From assembly GCA_004359425.1 (NCBI GenBank), contig PTEU01000001.1, positions 1,019,733 through 1,083,732 on the forward strand: a stretch of 64,000 nt of DNA, read 5' to 3'. The stretch's first letter is position 1, and each line of letters starts with the position of its first letter. Shown one piece after another: positions 26,825 through 34,961 of the stretch. The stretch comes from Ideonella sp. MAG2 (lineage in GTDB: Bacteria > Pseudomonadota > Gammaproteobacteria > Burkholderiales > Burkholderiaceae_C). The position numbers and the translations under genes are program-made. Below the pieces are notes generated by a model. It saw only the letters and a list, made by a program, of their open reading frames with translations, ran no database searches and was not told where the DNA came from.

Positions 26825-29800
26825 ATGATGCCGACCTCACGCCTTACTCACTCGCTGGGCCGCCACCTGTGTCTGGCCGCGCTGTGCGCCAGCCTCTGGG
26901 CCCTGGCTCCCACTAGCCAAGCCGCCCGCCCCAGCGTGGCTGAAGCACCCCCTCTGGCCAATGTTTACGAGCCCTTTGTCGGTGAGCCCTTTTTCTTGCT
27001 CAGCGACGCCACCTACGGGTCCTCCGAGCGGCCCTTGGTGCGGCTGGAGGTGAATGCGCCCAAGGAGCTGGAACGCTTGGGTGGCGTCGATGTGGTGGTC
27101 TACCGCATTCCCGACCCGCTGGCTTTCTTGCAAAAGCAGCGCAACTTGCACCGCATTCAAGTCGACGGATTGGCCTCGGGAGACGGCTTGGCCAATGCCC
27201 TCACCCATGTGTGGGACAACTGGGTGGTGAAGTCGCGCCAGGCTTGGCAAAAGCTGTTCTCGGCCGAGGCGCGCAAGGCCGTCACCACTCAAGCCCCCCA
27301 GCTCAAAACGCCCAAGGGCTTGACCGCGCCCTCGCGCTTTGAGGAGCCACGCCAGTTCAAGCCTCTGCCTGGCCTACCTGTGGTGGAGCGGCTGCGCTAC
27401 CCGGTGCAGTTTGCGCGCCCCATTGCACCGCCCAAGGACCTGAAGTTGGAGGGCAGCAGCAGCGAATTCATCAAGCCCACCGAGGGCAATGTGCAAGTGC
27501 CGCTGGCCCCTCAAAAGCCGGGGCTCTACTTGGTGGAGGCCATGGCCGGCCAGCACCGCGCCACCACCTTGCTGTTCGTCAGCGACACCGTGGCCGTGAC
27601 CAAGGTTTCGGGCCAGCAGATGCTGGTCTGGACGGCACAGCGCAGCGCCGGTGCGGCCGTGCCGGGGGCCAAGCTGGTGTGGACGGACGGCGTGGGCGTG
27701 CTCAAGAGCGGCAGCACCGATGCCCAGGGTCTGGCCCGCCTAGACCACGTGGCCCCAGAGCAGACCTACCTCTTTGGCCAGGACCCGGCCGGAGGTGTGT
27801 TCATCTCTGAAAACTTCTACTACGACAGCGAGATTTACAACACCAAGGTCTATGCCACGACCGACAGGCCGCTGTATCGCCCCGGCGATACGGTGATGGT
27901 CAAGGTCACGGGCCGTGAGTTCAAAAGTGCCCGCAGCTCGGCCCCCTTGGCCGACGGCGACATTCAGCTCAGTGCTTTAGACCCGGCCGGCCAGATGGTG
28001 GCCAGCCAGACCCTGCGCTTTGCCAGCACCTCGGGGGCCGATGGTCGCTTCATCCTGCCCAGCAATGCGGCGGCCGGTGGCTATGAGCTGCGCCTGGCGC
28101 TGCGCGATCAGGTCTACACCGCCGCCTTCCGGGTGGCGGACTATCAGAAGCCGCACTTCGAGCTGTTGGTGCTGCCGGACAAACCCGACTTTCACACCGG
28201 CGACAAGCCCAGTGGCAAGCTCCAGCTCAATTACCCAGACGGCAAACCGGTGGCACGGGCTCGGGTGTCCCTGACGGCGCGCATGCAGCAGCTCAGCATG
28301 GTGGACGGCGAGCTGGACTACAGCGGCAGCTTTGCCGTCAAGCTGGCGCAACAAGAGCTGGTCACCGACAGCTCGGGCGTGGCCAGCTTCAGTTTGCCGC
28401 AAGCCACTCAAGCCAGTCGTTACATTCTGACCGCCCTGGCCACCGATGGGGCGGCCTACCGCGTGCGGGTGTCGCGAGAGCTGTTGGTCGACCGCGCGGC
28501 CGCCGCCTGGCGCTTGCAGCCTCAGGCCCAGTTCTCCCGCCCGGGCGAGGCCATGGCCTTCCGCTTTGTGCCCAGCCAACAAACTGCCACCTCCCGTGTG
28601 GGCCTGCAAGGGGCCACCGCACCGCAGCGACCGGTGAGCTGGGAATGGCTGCGCCTAGAGGACCGCAGCCAAGACAGCGGCAAGCTGGGCAGCAGTGGCG
28701 ACAGTGTGTCGCTGAGCTTCAAACAGCCCGGCTCCTACACCGTGACCTTGCGTGATGAGCAGCGCCGCATCGTTGCGGCCACCAGCCACTGGGTCAGCGG
28801 CGAGGGCCAGAAGGCCCCGGCTGGCAGCATCGCCATCGTGTTTGATAAGCCCAGCTACCAACCCGGCGAGATGGCCCAGGCCTTGCTGACCTTCCCGGAG
28901 CCGGTGGAGCAGGCCTTGCTCAGCCTAGAGCGGGATCAGGTCGAAGCGGTGGGCCTGCTGACCCAACCGCCCAGTGGCCTGAGCGCCAAGCGGCTCAATG
29001 CCACTCAATGGCAGGTCGGTCTGAAGGTCAGCACCGAGATGAGCCCCAACATCACCCTCTCGGTGGCCACGGTTCAGCGCGGCGACATGGTGTTTCAAAA
29101 CCAAGGCTTGAAGGTGGCTCAGCCCCGCATCAGCATGGCCATCAAGACCGAGCGCGAGGTCTATGCGCCGGGCGATACGGTGAATGTAGAGCTGAACACC
29201 CTGGTCGACGGCAAGCCCGGGCCGGCCGAGGTGGCGGTGGGCGTGGTCGATGAAATGATCTACGTGCTTCAGCCCGAGATCGCCCCCAGCATCGACGATT
29301 TCTTCTATCACCCCCGGCGCAACAATGTGCGCACTGCCGCCTCCTTGAACTTTATTGGCTACGACCTGGCCACCCGTAAAGTGGGCGAGTTGCCCCAGCG
29401 GCGTCAGGTCAACGAGCGGGCGGTCAAGACCCTGGAGCGACCCCGGCGCGACAACGTGGACACCGCCACTTGGCAACCCAATCTGCGCAGCGACGCCAGC
29501 GGCAAGCTGCGCTTTAGCTTCACCATGCCCGACTCGCTGACCCGCTGGCGCATCACCGCTCGCGCCATCGAGCGCGGTGGGCTGGTGGGCCAGCAGACCG
29601 CCTGGGTGCGTAGCGACAAACCCTTCTACGCCAAGTGGACCAGCCCCGATTGGCAGCGCGTGGGCGACAAGGTCCAGGCCAGCGTCGCCCTGTTCAACCA
29701 AGGGCAGGAAGAGCGCAGTGTGGAATGGTCGGTCACGGGGCCCGGCATTGAGCTCAAGGACAAGGTCAAGCTCAAGCCGGGTGCCAACTTTGTGACCCTG

Positions 29801-31537
29801 CCGCTGCACGCCGAGCAGGTGGGGGCGCTGGAGCTGAGCCTGCAACTGCGTAGCGAAGGCAAGCTGGTCGATACCTTGCGCAGCCCCCTGCAGCGCCTGC
29901 CGCTGAACTGGGCGGCACCACGCGAGCTGGTGCTCGACCTCAGCAACGGCAGTGCCGAGCTTAAGCTGCCGGCCGATGCGCGTCAGGTACAGGTCACGCT
30001 GGGGGCGGACCCGGCCGCCGCCGCTTTCAGCCGCTGGGTGGATGAACTGGTGGACTACCCCTACGGTTGTGTGGAGCAAACCGCCAGCCGCTTGCTGCCG
30101 CTGAGCCTGGCACTGCAGTCGCTCTCAGCCGCGCAGCAGCCGCTGGCCCCGCAGCTCACTCAGCGCCTGGCCACCGCCCGCCTAGCCCTGGCTCAGATGG
30201 CTGGCCCGGAAGCCCGCTTTGGGTGGTGGGGTCGGCAGATGGAGGCCGACGGCTTCCTGACGGCCTATGCCTACTATGCCGACTGGCGTGCCACCCAAGC
30301 TTTGCGCGCGAGCCTGCCCGAGGAGCATTGGGCACGCTTGCTGGACGTGTATGCCAAGCAAGTCGCTGCCATGACACCGCTGCAGCGTGCCTTGGCCCTG
30401 CAATGGATGCAGGAAATGGGCCTGCCTGTGGGCAGCCTGCAAGCGGCCTTGCTGGACCAGTTACAGGCCCAACCCGCCACCGACCCGGCCGCTTTGGCGC
30501 AGCAGCGCGGCAGCGTGGTGATGCGCTCGGCAGACGCGGTGAACAGCCGCGATATGGCCCTGGTGCTGGCGGTACACAGCGCCGCTGGTCGGGCTACACC
30601 GGCCCAACGGGCCGAAGCCGAGGCAGCCGCCCAGCGCTTGGCCAGCGTGCCCGCGCCACTGGTGCAAAGCCTGTTGGTGCTGACCCAGCGCGGCGGCCCC
30701 GAACAGGCCCGCGCCCTGCTGACCCAGGTGCGGGGCGATGTGCCCACCTTCGATCGGGCCCAGTCACTGCTGTGGCTGCACAAGGCCTTGGGCGGTCGGC
30801 CCGAGTTGCGGGTGGAGCTCACCGCGCTGGCCGCACCCTGGGTGGCCCAGCGCAGCAGCACGGGCGAGATGCGCTGGCACCTGCCCGCCGGTGCCGCCCG
30901 CCCGGCCCAACTCAGCCTGGCTGGCGGTGCCAAGGCCGCTGTGGCTTACGTCAGCTTTGAGAGCGCGGAAGCTCCCAGCGACGCCGCTCAGCCGGCGTTG
31001 CCGGTGCAACTGGAGCGACAGCTCTTCAAGGTGGTGACCCAAGACAAGCCTGCGGCCGAAAAGGCGACGCCCGACAAGGCCGCCTCCGCAGCGCGCGCGG
31101 CCTCGGCCCCCGTGGCCGCCGATGATGGCCGCCTGAGGATCAAGCTGGAGCCTGTGAAGCCGGGGTCGCCCCTGGACAGCAATGCCCTCTATTTGGACCA
31201 GATCACTGTGCGCAGCGAGAAGGCCATGCGCTGGGCGCTGCTGGAGGTGCCCCTGCCTCCCGGCGCGGCGGTGGAATCCAGCACCTGGGGCTTGGAGCTG
31301 CAACAAGGCGACAAGATGGTGCCGCTGGAGCGCGCCATCCACCAAGCTATGCCGAGGGGCTATGCCGTGCCCTTTGATGAAGTCGGTGCCCAGTCCACGG
31401 TAACGGCCCGTCATCTGATTCGCTTTGCCCAGCGTGGGGAGTACAAGTTGCCCGCCGCCCGGCTCTACCGCATGTATGAGCCGGAGGCCAAGGCCCAAGA
31501 CAGCTCTGGCCAGTGGACCAGCATGGAGGTGCGCTGA
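26825..31537 (+). CDS. yfaS: bacterial alpha-2-macroglobulin, YfaS/MagD branch, with CxEQ thioester motif
   Basis: 1570 residues with a signal peptide (SLGRHLCLAALCASLWALAPTSQA). Macroglobulin domains run through the first 900 residues; the MG10/A2M core has TATWQPNLRSDASGKLRFSFTMPDSLTRWR. The thioester domain carries Cys1082-Val-Glu-Gln1085 in YPYGCVEQTASRLLP. Such proteins act in the periplasm as protease traps. The two ATGs at 26825 and 26828 are both possible; an upstream reading adds noncoding sequence. As I recall, P. aeruginosa MagD of the same operon type lacks the CxEQ motif, so its presence here is notable. No transpeptidase pbpC neighbour of the YfhM type is present. A 34-bp stretch (30579-30612) recurs at 35900-35933. 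Confidence 0.93.
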   Translation: MMPTSRLTHSLGRHLCLAALCASLWALAPTSQAARPSVAEAPPLANVYEPFVGEPFFLLSDATYGSSERPLVRLEVNAPKELERLGGVDVVVYRIPDPLAFLQKQRNLHRIQVDGLASGDGLANALTHVWDNWVVKSRQAWQKLFSAEARKAVTTQAPQLKTPKGLTAPSRFEEPRQFKPLPGLPVVERLRYPVQFARPIAPPKDLKLEGSSSEFIKPTEGNVQVPLAPQKPGLYLVEAMAGQHRATTLLFVSDTVAVTKVSGQQMLVWTAQRSAGAAVPGAKLVWTDGVGVLKSGSTDAQGLARLDHVAPEQTYLFGQDPAGGVFISENFYYDSEIYNTKVYATTDRPLYRPGDTVMVKVTGREFKSARSSAPLADGDIQLSALDPAGQMVASQTLRFASTSGADGRFILPSNAAAGGYELRLALRDQVYTAAFRVADYQKPHFELLVLPDKPDFHTGDKPSGKLQLNYPDGKPVARARVSLTARMQQLSMVDGELDYSGSFAVKLAQQELVTDSSGVASFSLPQATQASRYILTALATDGAAYRVRVSRELLVDRAAAAWRLQPQAQFSRPGEAMAFRFVPSQQTATSRVGLQGATAPQRPVSWEWLRLEDRSQDSGKLGSSGDSVSLSFKQPGSYTVTLRDEQRRIVAATSHWVSGEGQKAPAGSIAIVFDKPSYQPGEMAQALLTFPEPVEQALLSLERDQVEAVGLLTQPPSGLSAKRLNATQWQVGLKVSTEMSPNITLSVATVQRGDMVFQNQGLKVAQPRISMAIKTEREVYAPGDTVNVELNTLVDGKPGPAEVAVGVVDEMIYVLQPEIAPSIDDFFYHPRRNNVRTAASLNFIGYDLATRKVGELPQRRQVNERAVKTLERPRRDNVDTATWQPNLRSDASGKLRFSFTMPDSLTRWRITARAIERGGLVGQQTAWVRSDKPFYAKWTSPDWQRVGDKVQASVALFNQGQEERSVEWSVTGPGIELKDKVKLKPGANFVTLPLHAEQVGALELSLQLRSEGKLVDTLRSPLQRLPLNWAAPRELVLDLSNGSAELKLPADARQVQVTLGADPAAAAFSRWVDELVDYPYGCVEQTASRLLPLSLALQSLSAAQQPLAPQLTQRLATARLALAQMAGPEARFGWWGRQMEADGFLTAYAYYADWRATQALRASLPEEHWARLLDVYAKQVAAMTPLQRALALQWMQEMGLPVGSLQAALLDQLQAQPATDPAALAQQRGSVVMRSADAVNSRDMALVLAVHSAAGRATPAQRAEAEAAAQRLASVPAPLVQSLLVLTQRGGPEQARALLTQVRGDVPTFDRAQSLLWLHKALGGRPELRVELTALAAPWVAQRSSTGEMRWHLPAGAARPAQLSLAGGAKAAVAYVSFESAEAPSDAAQPALPVQLERQLFKVVTQDKPAAEKATPDKAASAARAASAPVAADDGRLRIKLEPVKPGSPLDSNALYLDQITVRSEKAMRWALLEVPLPPGAAVESSTWGLELQQGDKMVPLERAIHQAMPRGYAVPFDEVGAQSTVTARHLIRFAQRGEYKLPAARLYRMYEPEAKAQDSSGQWTSMEVR
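30579..30612 (+). repeat. 34-bp repeat, copy 1 (inside yfaS)
   Basis: Identical to 35900-35933 in the same orientation, starting GCGCCGCTGGTC and ending CCCAACGGGC. It forms an imperfect GC-rich hairpin. Here it is read in frame as SAAGRATPAQRA, and reads like native macroglobulin sequence. Confidence 0.85.
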
Positions 31538-31539
31538 GC

Positions 31540-33264
31540 ATGTGCCACCTGCGCCCGACCCAGCGCCACTGGCTGTGCCGCCTGCCGCTGTGGGCGGCGG
31601 GCGTGTTGCTGTGCGGCGTTTGGGGCGCGGCGGCGTCATGGGCCAAGCCGACGGCGGCTGCCTTGCCGCAACTGGTGTGGTTGGACGATGCCGGGGTGCA
31701 GGCCACCCCAGCCACGGCAGGCGCGGCCCGCACGCCACTGGGCAGCCTGTGGAAGCTGTTTGTCTACAGCTATCTCGTCGCCCAGGGCGAGCAGGAGCCG
31801 GCCTACCGCTGCGAGGCGGGCCGACGGCGTGACGACGAGGAGTATTGCTGCGAGCCCGGCGAGTCGGTGGACCGCGACACCGCGCTGGCGCGCTCTTGTG
31901 GCCCTTACTTTGCCCCCCAGCGTCTGGGCCTGCGCCCCCAAGCCTGGCAGGCCTTTTGGCAGGCCCAGGCCGAGCGCGGCAGCGCTGGCTCGGCCACGGC
32001 TTGGCTGCAAGACCTGAACGTCCTGCAGCCCTCTACGTTGGTGCCCCTGCCCAGCCTGTTGCAAGCTTTGCAGCAAGTGCCCCCTGGGGCCCGCCAAGCG
32101 GCGCGCCAAGCCTTGTTGCCCAACACCTTGCGCGAGCCAGGTGTGCTGGCAGCGCTGGGCAGCGGGCCACGGTTCAAGACTTGGTCGTGGCATAACACCA
32201 AAAATGAGCGCATCGGCGGGGCTGCTGGTTGGCTGGCCGATGGCACGCCCTTTTGGCTGGGGGGCGCTGGCACCAGCCGCAGCGTGCTGAAGGCCCAGGC
32301 CGCTTGGGTCGCCCAGCAGTGGCAGGCCCAGCGCCTGCTGCTGCGCTCGCCGGATGCGGCAGGCCTGCGGGCCCAGGCCTGCGTGGAGGTGGCTTTTTTC
32401 AAGCGCTATCCGCTGGCCACTGTGCAGCGGGACGATGGCCAATCCGCCAAGCCTGGGCCCCTGGCCCCGCAGCGCTATCAACTGCGCTTTGCCAACGGCC
32501 AAAGCTTGTCGCTGCAAGGCAGCCCCGCCTTGCAATTGCGGCTGGACGGTAGCCAGCCCCGCTTGTTCGCCCGCCTGCCGCTGGAAGACTATGTGGCCCG
32601 GGTGTTGGACCGCGAGGCCGACCCCACCCGCACCGAGGCCGCAAGGGCGCTGGCCATTGCGGCCCGCACATGGCTGCTGCACAACACGGTGGAGCAGAGC
32701 GGCTGCCGGGCGGTGGACGACGACAGCCGTGCCCAGCGCGTCAGTCCCCAGGCACCCAGTCCCGCCGCACAGGCGGTGGCGGCCTTCACCGCTGACGTGG
32801 TGCTGCGCGGGGCCTCGGTGCGCTACCACCTGGACCAAGCGAGCCCGGGCGTTTTGGCTTGGCGTCAGGCTGAGCGGCAGGCCGAAGAAGGGCAGGGCTT
32901 TGAGGCCATTCTGCGCCATGCCTTCCCGGCCGCAGTGCTGGCGGGGGTGGACAGTGTGGCCGACTGCCAGCCTCTGGCCGAGGCCAGCCAGTGGCTGCAA
33001 GACCGCCAGCGGCGCTGGCGCAGCCGTCTGCAGGCTGAGGTGGGCTACGAAGCGCCCGCCACGGCTGTGCAGGTCTGCCAACTCCAGCAAGGCATGCCGC
33101 ATTCCGACCAACGCCGCCTGCGCATTCATGTGCGCGAGTGGCTCAGCCGCGAGGGGCGCGTGACCTTGATCCATGAATACCTGCACCTGGCCTTTCGCCA
33201 TCACCCCAGAGGCCAAGACGAGGCCTTTGTCGAGCGTCTGGCGCAAAGCCTGGCCGATCACTGA
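31540..33264 (+). CDS. yfaQ: DUF2300 protein, YfaQ-like, multi-domain secreted
   Basis: 574 residues; start 31540 preferred because GGAGGT lies nine bases upstream. Signal-type N terminus. Residues 60-290 contain a serine-hydrolase-like SxxK (Ser69-Leu-Trp-Lys72 in GSLWKLFVY) and later KTWSWHN before GGAAGWLADG, reminiscent of penicillin-binding/OXA folds. Residues about 340-400 (RLPLEDYVARVLDREAD, then AARALAIAARTWLL) resemble the SpoIID/LytB glycan-cleaving domain. Near the C terminus is a zinc-protease-like HExxH (His545-Glu-Tyr-Leu-His549). The family assignment is solid by operon position; the domain readings are my inference. Suggests peptidoglycan work tied to the protease trap. Confidence 0.85.
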   Translation: MCHLRPTQRHWLCRLPLWAAGVLLCGVWGAAASWAKPTAAALPQLVWLDDAGVQATPATAGAARTPLGSLWKLFVYSYLVAQGEQEPAYRCEAGRRRDDEEYCCEPGESVDRDTALARSCGPYFAPQRLGLRPQAWQAFWQAQAERGSAGSATAWLQDLNVLQPSTLVPLPSLLQALQQVPPGARQAARQALLPNTLREPGVLAALGSGPRFKTWSWHNTKNERIGGAAGWLADGTPFWLGGAGTSRSVLKAQAAWVAQQWQAQRLLLRSPDAAGLRAQACVEVAFFKRYPLATVQRDDGQSAKPGPLAPQRYQLRFANGQSLSLQGSPALQLRLDGSQPRLFARLPLEDYVARVLDREADPTRTEAARALAIAARTWLLHNTVEQSGCRAVDDDSRAQRVSPQAPSPAAQAVAAFTADVVLRGASVRYHLDQASPGVLAWRQAERQAEEGQGFEAILRHAFPAAVLAGVDSVADCQPLAEASQWLQDRQRRWRSRLQAEVGYEAPATAVQVCQLQQGMPHSDQRRLRIHVREWLSREGRVTLIHEYLHLAFRHHPRGQDEAFVERLAQSLADH

Positions 33265-33270
33265 CACACC

Positions 33271-34071
33271 ATGAACACCTTGACCCACGTTTCAGTTTTC
33301 ACGCGCTTTCTGCTGAGTTTGGCCAGCCTCTTGGCCGGGTCAGCTTGGGCGCAAGTGCAATTGGACACGCCTCGCGGGGGCTGGCGCGCCACGCCCTCTC
33401 AGCAGCAGGACTTTCTGCAAGAGGTGCATTACCCGGCGGCCAGCGTCAACACCCTGGGACGCAGCGAGTCCGCCTTGATCAAGGGCCGCATTGCACAGGC
33501 GGCCCAGGCCAAGACCGAAGGGCCGCGCAAGCCGGGCACCCTGGTGGTGGACGGCATAGCCATTCCGCTGGAGATCGGCCCTGACGGCCAATTTGCTCGG
33601 CCCTGGTCGTTTGGCGCAGGCGCGCATGGGGTGACGGTGCGTGGCCCGGGCAGCCATGGGGCGAGCCAGCGCAGCCAGTTCATCGAGGCCAACCCGGGCC
33701 GGGCCCGGGTGCGGCTGCGGGTGGTGCTGAGCTGGAACAGCGACAACACCGACCTCGATTTGCATGTGGTGTCGCCCGACGGTCAGCATGTGTTTTTTGG
33801 CAATCGGGTCGTGCCCAACGGCGGGGCCTTGGATGTGGATGTGACCACCGGCTTCGGTCCTGAGATTTTTGCCCACCCCGCCCCGCCTCCGGGCCTTTGG
33901 CATGTGTACGTCAACTATTACGGCGCGGGGGACTTGCGCGACGATCTCAGCGTGGCCCAGGTGGCCATCATCGAGCAGGAGGGCACGCTGCAAGAAAAGC
34001 AGCAGACCTTTCGCGTGCCGCTGCGCAAACCTGGCGAGCTGACCTTGGTGCGCTCTTTCTTGGTGCGGTGA
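33271..34071 (+). CDS. yfaP: DUF2135 protein, YfaP-like, copy 1
   Basis: 266 residues with a signal peptide (FLLSLASLLAGSAWAQVQLD). The DUF2135 core reads VRLRVVLSWNSDNTDLDLHVVSPDGQHVFFGN, then GGALDVDVTTGFGPEIF and WHVYVNYYG, a beta-sandwich with acidic residues that may bind calcium. It follows yfaQ by 6 bp in the operon. Confidence 0.88.
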   Translation: MNTLTHVSVFTRFLLSLASLLAGSAWAQVQLDTPRGGWRATPSQQQDFLQEVHYPAASVNTLGRSESALIKGRIAQAAQAKTEGPRKPGTLVVDGIAIPLEIGPDGQFARPWSFGAGAHGVTVRGPGSHGASQRSQFIEANPGRARVRLRVVLSWNSDNTDLDLHVVSPDGQHVFFGNRVVPNGGALDVDVTTGFGPEIFAHPAPPPGLWHVYVNYYGAGDLRDDLSVAQVAIIEQEGTLQEKQQTFRVPLRKPGELTLVRSFLVR

Positions 34072-34076
34072 GCGTG

Positions 34077-34961
34077 ATGACGCCGCAGACGAGGACGGGC
34101 CATGCCCGGTCACGGGAGCAGGCCGCTCAGTGGCTTGGGGCGTTGCTTGTCGGTCTGCTTGGAGGCCTTAGCCCGTTGGCATGGGCCCAGTCGGCCCCGG
34201 GGGCTGGGGTCACGTCGGCCCAAGCCAAGGCCGATGGGCTGGCCCGCCCTGCAGGTGGCTGGACCTATGGCGGCTTGGTCGATGATGCCCAGCGGGTGGA
34301 ATACGCCTACCCCGCCAACCTGATTGACCGGGGTGGCCAACGGGGGCGCACCCTCATTGAAGGCCAATTGCGGGCCCAACGCCAACAAGGCCGTCGCACC
34401 CCCGCCTTGGTGGTCAACGGCAATGCCTTGCCGCTGTATACCGGTACTGACGGGCGATACGCCCGCCCCTATGCCTTTGGCGCAGGCAGCAACAGCGTGG
34501 AGCTGCGCGACGCTGAAGGGCGCAGCCTCAAGCGAGTGCAGTTTTACGAAGCCAATCGCCTCAAGACCCAGGCCAAGGTGCGGGTGATATTGGCCTGGGA
34601 CGACCCCCAGGCTGAACTCGATCTGCACGTCATCACCCCCGACGGCGGCCACGCCTTCTTTGCCAACCCAGTGCTGGCCAACGGTGGTGGTCTGGATGTT
34701 GACAGCGTGGACGGCGCAGGCCCAGAAATGTTTTCCATCACCACCCCGCTGCGCGGCCCCTACCATGTCTACGTGAACTACTGGGGCAACTTCGGTGAGG
34801 GCGGCTATCACTTTGACGAGACTACCCGCCAGCAGCCGGTCATCACCGCCCGCATCAGCCTGGTGTTCGATGAAAATACGGGCAGCGAGCGCCGTGAGAC
34901 CTTTACCGTGCCCATGCGCAAGATCGGCGATCTGACGCTGGTGCGGTCGTTTGTCAGGTGA
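34077..34961 (+). CDS. yfaP: DUF2135 protein, YfaP-like, copy 2
   Basis: 294 residues, the last gene of the macroglobulin operon and a paralogue of the gene before it. The core matches domain by domain: VRVILAWDDPQAELDLHVITPDGGHAFFAN, GGGLDVDSVDGAGPEMFSI and YHVYVNYWGNF, ending in the same RKxGxLTLVRSF tail as copy 1. Signal peptide MTPQTRTGHARSRE to LSPLAWAQS. GTG 34074 or ATG 34077 can start it. Overlaps the stop of the truD fusion convergently by 8 bp. Confidence 0.88.
   Translation: MTPQTRTGHARSREQAAQWLGALLVGLLGGLSPLAWAQSAPGAGVTSAQAKADGLARPAGGWTYGGLVDDAQRVEYAYPANLIDRGGQRGRTLIEGQLRAQRQQGRRTPALVVNGNALPLYTGTDGRYARPYAFGAGSNSVELRDAEGRSLKRVQFYEANRLKTQAKVRVILAWDDPQAELDLHVITPDGGHAFFANPVLANGGGLDVDSVDGAGPEMFSITTPLRGPYHVYVNYWGNFGEGGYHFDETTRQQPVITARISLVFDENTGSERRETFTVPMRKIGDLTLVRSFVR

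Noticed and set aside
31636-33288. 550-codon minus-strand frame opposite yfaQ
   Set aside because: Shadow frame; yfaQ has a ribosome-binding site, signal peptide and operon position.
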